A DNA stretch of 11,331 nucleotides. Origin: JAJBWD01 sp041670885. GTDB lineage: Bacteria > Bacillota > Clostridia > Clostridiales > Clostridiaceae. Position numbers and translations under genes: made by a program. The notes beneath the pieces were generated by a model that saw only the letters and a list, made by a program, of their open reading frames with translations, made no database searches and was not told the DNA's origin. The DNA lies in assembly GCA_041670885.1 (NCBI GenBank), contig JBAXYJ010000082.1, forward strand, positions 1-11,331, written 5' to 3'. Positions 7,553 through 11,331 of this stretch are shown here, one piece after another. Each line of letters begins with the position of its first letter. Positions within the stretch are counted from its first letter, which is position 1.

Positions 7553-7578
7553 AAAAATACGCCAGTAATATACTGACG
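7553..7578 (-). terminator. terminator downstream of the 29-codon gene
   Basis: On the minus strand CGTCAGTA-TAT-TACTGGCG, an 8-bp stem with one U-G pair and a 3-nt loop, followed by TATTTTTATG. It reads out of the small gene at 7676-7765 and toward the aminopeptidase promoter, insulating the two units. Confidence 0.65.
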
Positions 7579-7675
7579 CAATTAAAAATAAGATAGTTAT
7601 ATCTGAGAAGCAAAATATTAAAAATAAAACTTCCTTTAGTATAAAATTGTTGAAACATTTCAATACAAAATTATA

Positions 7676-7765
7676 TTAAAAGTTTTTACCTACGCAGATT
7701 ATATATTTGTTGGTATTTTTTTTGCCTTGCTTTTTAGATGCGGTTTTAATAACAATTTTTTTCAT
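7676..7765 (-). CDS. 29-residue highly basic peptide gene, function unknown
   Basis: ATG at 7765-7763 to TAA at 7678-7676. The Shine-Dalgarno GGGGGG (7779-7774) lies 8 nt before the ATG. The peptide begins MKKIVIKTASKKQGKK and ends KYIICVGKNF. It has nine Lys and no acidic residue, a single Cys at position 24 and a hydrophobic patch YIICV near the end. There is no signal peptide and no double-glycine leader. The gene is bracketed by a 10-bp leader hairpin directly upstream of the Shine-Dalgarno and an intrinsic terminator about 100 bp downstream. I do not recognise it. It could be a small regulatory or nucleic-acid-binding protein, a signal-peptide precursor or an unknown peptide product. It lacks the acidic C-terminal tail of AgrD-type precursors. 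No convincing promoter was found. Confidence 0.55.
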   Translation of the reverse strand: MKKIVIKTASKKQGKKNTNKYIICVGKNF

Positions 7766-7779
7766 TATGCTTACCCCCC

Positions 7780-7802
7780 ATAAAAGATTTTGAATCTTTT
7801 AT
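7780..7802 (-). promoter_or_regulatory. leader hairpin abutting the Shine-Dalgarno of the 29-codon gene
   Basis: A perfect inverted repeat, ATAAAAGATT-TTG-AATCTTTTAT on the plus strand (10-bp arms, 3-nt loop), ends exactly where the GGGGGG Shine-Dalgarno begins on the minus strand. In RNA it would stack beside the ribosome site. It could set mRNA stability or translation, or in DNA be an operator. It has no U-tract in the gene's direction, so it is not a terminator. Confidence 0.5.
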
Positions 7803-8175
7803 AATTATGTACAAGCTACAAAAAAAATATTCAGTGGAAATAAACATATTTTTTTGTAAATTATTTAAAAACACTCTTTTTCACGATTATGGGAACACAA
7901 ATAATGTTGCTTTATAATTTCCTACATTATAATAAAGGTTGGTAACTGAAAAAATTAAAGAAAATATAGAAAAAAATGAAAAATGTTTCAAAGCAGCAAA
8001 AGTCGGATTATCCTTTAAGCAAATAAATTCAAGATATGTATAAAGGTATACAGATATTAAGAAGGTAATCTAATAAAATAAGTATCTGCCAGCTGGTGGT
8101 TTTTTCTTTATTAATGATAAAAAAATGCAGCATCAGGCTAAATTAGTATATATTAAAAACTTAGTTATTTACTTC
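7803..8175. other. intergenic stretch, no supported gene
   Basis: About 370 bp of very AT-rich DNA. On the plus strand I see a poor promoter-like pair near 7908-7935, a 31-codon TTG-initiated frame (7944-8039) without a ribosome binding site, and a weak hairpin plus T-tract, CTGCC-AGCT-GGTGG-TTTTTT (8086-8105, two wobble pairs). Together these could mark a short plus-strand RNA, but none is convincing alone. 8112-8135 resembles a second copy at 10990-11015. Confidence 0.3.
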
Positions 8176-8216
8176 AAAAAACATGTTAACCCCATGTTTT
8201 TAAAAACATGGGGTTA
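8176..8216 (-). terminator. terminator of the PocR kinase/regulator operon
   Basis: A 30-nt perfect palindrome at 8187-8216 (15-bp arms, core CCCCATG/CATGGGG) lies 13 bp after the response-regulator stop. On the minus strand it is followed by AACATG and TTTTTT (8181-8176). It is the strongest hairpin in the window. Confidence 0.85.
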
Positions 8217-8229
8217 TTCATCACCTTAA

Positions 8230-8976
8230 TTATAATATTAATAATTGCTGTTTTTTATTTTGAGCTCTAAATTTATTTGGCGTCATGCCTACGATTCTTA
8301 AAAAGACCTTGCCAAAATAACTCGAATCGGTATATCCTACACTCATTGATATTTCCGTAATATTTTCATTGGTATCTATGAGCATTTCCTTTGCTTTTTT
8401 AATTCTCAGAGAAGATAAATATTCAGTAAAGTTTACCCCGGTTTTGCTTTTAAAATATCTGCAGAAATACTGAGAATTAAGATGAACAAATGCCGCAGCT
8501 GCTTCAAGATTTATGTCCTGATCGAAATTATTTTCAATAAATCTCATAGCTTCCTGTATTAAAGTATTATTGCATTCTTTAACTGTTTCCTGATTTCTTT
8601 GCAGATTAATTCTTGATATTCCTCTTTTTATAGATTCAATCAGTTCACTAGGTTTTACAGGCTTTAATAGATAATCTATTACCTTTAACCTTATTGCGGT
8701 CTGAGTAAATGCAAAATCATCAAAAGATGCAGTAATAATTGTCAAAACATTGGGAAGAAACTTCAGTATCTCTCTTTGTACTTCAAGCCCATTAAGCTCA
8801 GGCATATCAATGTTCATTATTATAATATCAGGATTATTAGTTTTAGCCATTTCAATAGCTTCCAATCCATTTTTAGCTTCACCACATATATTTACATGAT
8901 TTAACTTCCTGCTGATAATATGTTTTAATGCTCTTCTTTCTAAGCTTTCATCTTCTGCAATAAGTATATTATACAA
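8230..8976 (-). CDS. atypical response regulator: receiver domain lacking the phospho-acceptor Asp, plus AraC-type HTH
   Basis: About 248 residues: receiver domain (1-120), linker, then a double helix-turn-helix AraC domain (about 145-242; INLEAAAAFVHLNSQYFCRY and NITEISMSVGYTDSSYFGKV). I chose the TTG at 8976-8974: it gives the standard receiver start MYNILIAEDE and lies 9 nt after GAGGTG. The upstream GTG at 8988 overlaps that Shine-Dalgarno. The acid pocket (E8, D9), switch Thr (T82) and Lys (K105, in LLKPVKP) are kept. The residue four before the MPELNG proline, where the phosphorylated Asp belongs, is Asn55 (codon AAC, in MNIDMPELNG). So it cannot be phosphorylated in the usual way. The YesN-type arrangement and the partner kinase upstream suggest it activates the divergent DUF1097 gene. 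Cytoplasmic DNA-binding protein; function inferred. Confidence 0.9.
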   Translation of the reverse strand: MYNILIAEDESLERRALKHIISRKLNHVNICGEAKNGLEAIEMAKTNNPDIIIMNIDMPELNGLEVQREILKFLPNVLTIITASFDDFAFTQTAIRLKVIDYLLKPVKPSELIESIKRGISRINLQRNQETVKECNNTLIQEAMRFIENNFDQDINLEAAAAFVHLNSQYFCRYFKSKTGVNFTEYLSSLRIKKAKEMLIDTNENITEISMSVGYTDSSYFGKVFLRIVGMTPNKFRAQNKKQQLLIL

Positions 8977-9001
8977 ATATATATTCACCTCACATTTTTA
9001 T

Positions 9002-10129
9002 TTAAGAACAGGGAATTTTGATTTTAGTTTTAGTGCCATAAGCTTTATCCGTTTTTACTTCTATTCCATATTCTTTACCGAAAAAATGTATAATTCTTTT
9101 ACGGGCATTTTCAATTCCATCGTCTTTAAGTCTTTTATTAGAGTTTGATAATTGTATAATGCTATTAGTACTTTCTTCAAAATCGTAAGCTGCATTATCA
9201 ATAATCTCTATAATAATTTGGTTACTATCATTTTTCCTGCCGATAATTTTTATCGCAGCATTTTTATTAGTGTTTTTAAGTACATTTATTATTGAATTTT
9301 CTACAGCAGACTGAAGTGTCATTATAGGAATTTTATAGTTTAATATAGAAGGTTCTACATCTATTTCATAATCGAATATATCCTCATACTTCATTTTCTG
9401 AATGTAAAAATATTTCTTAATATTGCTTATTTCTGAATCGATAGTTACCATACTGTTTTCATTTTTCAAGCTGGATCTTAGGAGCTCCGTAAATGTATAT
9501 ATAAATTCCTCGGTATTTAGAGCATTTTCAAGCAAAGCCATTCTTGCAATTGCATTTAATGTATTAAAAAGAAACTGAGGATTAATCTGCAACTGAACTG
9601 CTTTTGCCCCTAATTCTGCAATATAATCAGAAAGCAAAAGGAGAAAACCTTCAGAAGACTTTATATTTTTGCAGTTAACCATAGGAACATCATTTAAAGC
9701 TCTATTCAAAACCTGTTCTTCAATACCTAGCTCCTTCGACAATCTGTCAAAGTTTACACCCGACTTAATTTTGCCCTCCTCACATCTTAACGGGCCACAT
9801 ATAACGCATCCAGCGAAATCATCCTTAATAATTATAGGAGCTGCAATATTTATAAGACCTGCATGACATTTATATATTTTACGTTTTCCAGATTTTATTA
9901 CGAGTTTACTGCCATATACATCAGAACTGATACATCTCTTACATCCACCTCTTGAGCTTCTTATTAAACTGCAAAAGTTTGTTCTGCTACCTGAATTAGC
10001 CACAAGAGTACCGTCTTTATCCAAAATCACAGATGATAGTCCAGCTGCTTCCGAAAACTTGTCCAATATATTTTGAAGTAAAACTATGTCAATAATTTCT
10101 TTAAGCTTAAACTTTATGTTGGGAATCAC
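9002..10129 (-). CDS. PocR-domain LytS-type sensor with degenerate histidine kinase core
   Basis: 375 residues, no membrane helix. Residues about 10-170 form a PocR sensory domain with its Cys set (C53, C63, C66, C88 in KCHAGL, C108, C111), a family proposed to sense small hydrocarbon derivatives such as diols. Residues about 177-255 match the His_kinase (LytS/YesM) domain, but INPHFLFNTL reads INPQFLFNTL: Gln185 (codon CAG) replaces the phospho-accepting His. The ATPase domain is also worn: the N-box keeps E277 and N278 but has ENSIINV for ENAIKHG, the G1 box is DNAAYD instead of DNGxG, and the GxGLxN lid is KDDGIEN. The C-terminal GTKTKIKIP strand is retained. GTG start at 10129 with AAGGAGGTG just upstream. 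First gene of an operon with the regulator that follows (25-bp gap). Probably a ligand-responsive pseudokinase. Confidence 0.9.
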   Translation of the reverse strand: MIPNIKFKLKEIIDIVLLQNILDKFSEAAGLSSVILDKDGTLVANSGSRTNFCSLIRSSRGGCKRCISSDVYGSKLVIKSGKRKIYKCHAGLINIAAPIIIKDDFAGCVICGPLRCEEGKIKSGVNFDRLSKELGIEEQVLNRALNDVPMVNCKNIKSSEGFLLLLSDYIAELGAKAVQLQINPQFLFNTLNAIARMALLENALNTEEFIYTFTELLRSSLKNENSMVTIDSEISNIKKYFYIQKMKYEDIFDYEIDVEPSILNYKIPIMTLQSAVENSIINVLKNTNKNAAIKIIGRKNDSNQIIIEIIDNAAYDFEESTNSIIQLSNSNKRLKDDGIENARKRIIHFFGKEYGIEVKTDKAYGTKTKIKIPCS

Positions 10130-10170
10130 AAATCCACCTCCTTATTAAATTATAGTAACACTTATATTAC

Positions 10171-10199
10171 ATAATAGATTAATTATTTTAAATTGTCAA
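10171..10199 (-). promoter_or_regulatory. promoter of the PocR sensor/regulator operon
   Basis: On the minus strand a perfect -35 TTGACA (10199-10194), a 17-bp spacer and -10 TATTAT (10176-10171), ending 41 bp before the GTG start. The -35 is overlapped by the first TCAAAATA repeat, so the regulator may control its own synthesis. Confidence 0.8.
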
Positions 10200-10249
10200 A
10201 ATATTTATATTTTTTAGAAGTCAAAATACTACTTAAAGTAATCAAAATA
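10196..10249 (+). promoter_or_regulatory. three TCAAAATA direct repeats, candidate AraC-type operator
   Basis: The octamer TCAAAATA occurs at 10196-10203, 10221-10228 and 10242-10249, all in the same orientation, with start-to-start distances of 25 and 21 bp. The 21-bp pair is two helical turns apart and ends 4 bp before the -35 position of the DUF1097 promoter, matching how AraC/YesN-type proteins bind tandem half-sites beside a weak -35. A lone copy at 5539-5546 shows the octamer can occur by chance in this AT-rich DNA; the clustering and phasing are what count. Confidence 0.6.
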
Positions 10250-10253
10250 ATAG

Positions 10254-10282
10254 CATTATATTTACTGAATATTTTGTATAAT
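10254..10282 (+). promoter_or_regulatory. promoter of the DUF1097 gene (weak -35, activator type)
   Basis: A perfect -10 TATAAT at 10277-10282. At 17-bp spacing the -35 hexamer is CATTAT, a poor match to TTGACA. With operator repeats just upstream this looks like an activator-dependent promoter. The leader would be about 68 nt. Confidence 0.6.
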
Positions 10283-10309
10283 TATATCGCACGGAGGCAT
10301 TTATTGTAA

Positions 10310-10323
10310 TATAAACGTTTTCA
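10310..10323 (+). promoter_or_regulatory. candidate cre (CcpA) site in the DUF1097 leader
   Basis: TATAAACGTTTTCA matches the Firmicute cre consensus TGWAARCGYTWNCW at 13 of 14 positions (A for G at position 2), with the required central CG. It lies about 20-35 bp downstream of the predicted transcription start, where CcpA would act as a roadblock. This suggests repression when a preferred sugar is present. Confidence 0.5.
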
Positions 10324-10356
10324 AATTATTATTTAATTTATTGAGGAGGACTTATT

Positions 10357-10839
10357 ATGGATTATTTAACTTCTGTCGCTATTACAATTGGAATACTTAC
10401 AGGACTTTGGGCAGGTATAGGCCTTAATTACGGTCTAATTATTTGGATTGGTTTCATTTCTTGGGCATGCTACTTTGCTTCAGGCACAAAGGTTGAAGGC
10501 TTAACTAAAACTTTAGTTGCTAACTTAGTTGGCGCATTTTGGGCTTTCATCGCAATCCAAGGCTTTACTTTACTTAATAAGCAAGGATTATCACTTCCAG
10601 TAGCTGTAGGTATTACAGTTGGAATTGCTTGTCTAATAATGGTTTTAGAGGCTCGTATCAGCATTCTTTCCTTCATACCAGGTGCATTCGCAGGTGCTGC
10701 TGCATTCTTTGGCGGAAATGTATTTGAAAAAGCTTCTTGGACAGCAGTTGTTGTTGCTCTAGTTGCTGGTGCACTTCTTGGTTACATTTCAGACGTAGCT
10801 GCAAAGGCTATAATGAAAAAAGAAAAACCAGCTGCTTAA
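10357..10839 (+). CDS. DUF1097-family integral membrane protein
   Basis: 160 residues, almost entirely hydrophobic, with about six predicted membrane spans (roughly 4-22, 26-44, 52-73, 79-98, 101-121, 130-151) and a short basic tail (KKEKPAA). The Gly/Ala-rich helices and the W-x-G-x-G-x-N-Y segment near the start fit the DUF1097 family (E. coli YahC and YcdZ are members), small inner-membrane proteins of unknown function, plausibly a channel or transporter for a small solute. ATG with AGGAGGA 6 nt upstream, a strong ribosome site; codon choice favours endings such as GCT, GGT, CTT and GTT, suggesting high expression. It is divergent from the PocR sensor operon and shares its control region, so it is probably the main target and may carry the sensed compound (inference). 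A strong terminator follows. Confidence 0.85.
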   Translation: MDYLTSVAITIGILTGLWAGIGLNYGLIIWIGFISWACYFASGTKVEGLTKTLVANLVGAFWAFIAIQGFTLLNKQGLSLPVAVGITVGIACLIMVLEARISILSFIPGAFAGAAAFFGGNVFEKASWTAVVVALVAGALLGYISDVAAKAIMKKEKPAA

Positions 10840-10907
10840 TTAAAATTTAAATTTATTAAATAAGGAATACAATAGCATTCCTCCGAGTATTGAAAAACAG
10901 ATTATGG

Positions 10908-10939
10908 AAATACCCACAAGATATTTGTGGGTATTTTTT
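10908..10939 (+). terminator. terminator of the DUF1097 gene
   Basis: Perfect 12-bp stem with arms AAATACCCACAA (10908-10919) and TTGTGGGTATTT (10925-10936), loop GATAT, then a T-tract to 10939. A weaker AGGAAT/ATTCCT hairpin at 10863-10882 without a T-tract precedes it. Confidence 0.92.
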
Positions 10940-11095
10940 ATTCCAAAAAAATTTTGACAACTCAATCTGGAAATATGTAACTGCTTGGCTAATGATAAAA
11001 ACAAATACAGCATCACATTGAATTATGAGAAACCCTAAAATTGTGCAGGTACTGCTTAGTTATAGTAATATATATAAATAACATTAAATACCGGG
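10940..11095. other. intergenic stretch, no supported gene
   Basis: No coding frame with a ribosome binding site on either strand. A TTGACA at 10954-10959 (plus strand) has no matching -10 at 16-18 bp (GTAACT at 17 bp). 10990-11015 is an imperfect copy of 8112-8135. Confidence 0.5.
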
Positions 11096-11132
11096 AAAAA
11101 TAAACCTTGTGAAATGCTAATTTCACAAGGTT
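11096..11132 (-). terminator. terminator of tRNA-Arg
   Basis: On the minus strand AACCTTGTGAAA-TTAGCA-TTTCACAAGGTT, a perfect 12-bp stem with a 6-nt loop, then TATTTTT. It starts 4 nt after the tRNA's CCA end. Confidence 0.9.
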
Positions 11133-11136
11133 ATTA

Positions 11137-11213
11137 TGGTGCGTCAGAAGGGATTCGAACCCCCGGCCAACTGGTTCGTAGCCAGCTACTCTATCCAACT
11201 GAGCTACTGACGC
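11137..11213 (-). tRNA. tRNA-Arg (anticodon ACG)
   Basis: 77 nt including an encoded CCA. The acceptor stem GCGTCAG pairs with CTGACGC, with discriminator A. The D arm is GCTC-AGTTGGATA-GAGT. The anticodon stem GCTGG/CCAGT closes loop CTACGAA with anticodon ACG (plus-strand 11177-11179). The T loop is TTCGAAT. The T stem GGGGG/CCCTT has two G-U pairs. The A34 would be edited to inosine to read CGU/CGC/CGA arginine codons. It lies downstream of another tRNA on the same strand, but that gene has its own terminator. Confidence 0.95.
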
Positions 11214-11226
11214 ATAACACAAAACT

Positions 11227-11255
11227 ATATTATCACAATAGCATAAAAAAATCAA
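11227..11255 (-). promoter_or_regulatory. possible tRNA-Arg promoter
   Basis: On the minus strand TTGATT (11255-11250), a 17-bp spacer, then TAATAT (11232-11227), ending 13 bp before the mature tRNA 5' end. Needed because a terminator separates this tRNA from the one upstream. The -10 matches consensus at 4 of 6. Confidence 0.4.
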
Positions 11256-11257
11256 AC

Positions 11258-11285
11258 AAAAAACCAGCTGCCATATGACAACTGG
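11258..11285 (-). terminator. terminator of the upstream class II tRNA
   Basis: On the minus strand CCAGTTGTC-ATAT-GGCAGCTGG, a 9-bp stem with two G-U pairs, followed by TTTTTT (11263-11258). It begins 3 nt after the CCA of the tRNA at 11289-11331. Confidence 0.85.
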
Positions 11286-11288
11286 ATT

Positions 11289-11331
11289 TGGCGGAGAGGA
11301 AGGGATTCGAACCCTTGCTAGAGAAAACCCC
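11289..11331 (-). tRNA. tRNA-Ser, 3' part (cut by window edge)
   Basis: The minus strand ends with T stem and loop AAGGG-TTCGAAT-CCCTT, acceptor strand CCTCTCC, discriminator G and encoded CCA. Before the T arm comes GGGGTTTTCTCTAGC, which is too long for a normal variable loop and fits the long variable arm of a class II tRNA. G at position 73 argues for Ser rather than Leu or Tyr (both A). The anticodon is outside the window. Confidence 0.75.

Noticed and set aside
7545..7661. A 39-codon hydrophobic minus-strand frame beginning MFQQFYTKG
   Set aside because: No Shine-Dalgarno before the ATG, and it runs through the terminator hairpin at 7560-7578; its hydrophobicity follows from T-rich DNA.
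7642..7672. TTGAAACATTTCAA palindrome after the 29-codon gene
   Set aside because: A clean 14-bp dyad but in very AT-rich DNA, without a T-tract or a promoter next to it; no role can be supported.
7944..8039. Plus-strand 31-codon frame containing KCFKAAKVGLSFKQINSRYV
   Set aside because: Starts only at TTG with no ribosome site at usable spacing and matches nothing I recognise; kept only as a note under the intergenic entry.
8086..8105. GCCAGCTGG plus T-tract as the end of an IS200/IS605-type element
   Set aside because: The CAGCTGGTGG-T pattern is reminiscent of such ends, but there is no partner end, no transposase fragment and the hairpin is short with two wobble pairs.
10954..10977. TTGACA on the plus strand as a promoter for a gene after DUF1097
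   Set aside because: No acceptable -10 at 16-18 bp and no plus-strand gene downstream in the window.
11013..11255. An 80-codon minus-strand open frame with AQLDRVAGYEPVGRG
   Set aside because: It is a read-through of the tRNA-Arg gene and its terminator; this kind of translated-tRNA string is a common false protein.

Overview
The window is AT-rich, low-GC Firmicute DNA. Strong AGGAGG-type ribosome binding sites, TTGACA/TATAAT promoters, U-tract terminators, CCA-encoding tRNA genes and the gene families present all point to a Clostridium-like anaerobe. No phage, insertion sequence or CRISPR is visible. Everything reported here was read by eye; no database search was run.

Layout. 1-306 (-): N-terminal end of an acetamidase/formamidase, cut by the window edge. 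354-544 (-): wreck of a metallo-beta-lactamase-fold hydrolase that keeps only its two ends. 714-1919 (+): Y-family DNA polymerase IV. 1964-5385 (-): a TetR regulator followed by a large YhgE/Pip membrane protein, with matching palindromic operators at both promoters. 5653-7431 (-): M24B Xaa-Pro aminopeptidase. 7432-8229: a gene-poor stretch of about 800 bp that holds one 29-codon gene with its own ribosome binding site, leader hairpin and terminator. 8230-10129 (-): a PocR-domain LytS-type 'histidine kinase' and a receiver-AraC 'response regulator'. 10357-10839 (+): a DUF1097 membrane protein transcribed divergently from them. 11137-11331 (-): tRNA-Arg(ACG) and the 3' end of a class II tRNA, probably tRNA-Ser.

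The most interesting unit is 8230-10839. Both phosphotransfer residues of the two-component pair are replaced by amides: the kinase has Gln where the INPHFLFN motif has its phospho-accepting His, and the regulator has Asn where the receiver has its phospho-accepting Asp. The kinase's ATP-binding boxes are also degenerate, yet both reading frames are intact. I infer a pseudo-two-component system that signals without phosphate, from a PocR small-molecule sensor to an AraC-type DNA-binding protein. The 227-bp divergent spacer carries three exact TCAAAATA repeats (spacing 25 and 21 bp). One overlaps the -35 of the regulators' own promoter. One sits just upstream of a weak -35 in front of the DUF1097 gene, the position expected for an AraC-type activator. 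A near-consensus cre box in the DUF1097 leader suggests CcpA catabolite repression on top.

The TetR/YhgE pair looks like an induced envelope or efflux system: two palindromes lie over the yhgE transcription start and a third, related site lies just downstream of the tetR start.
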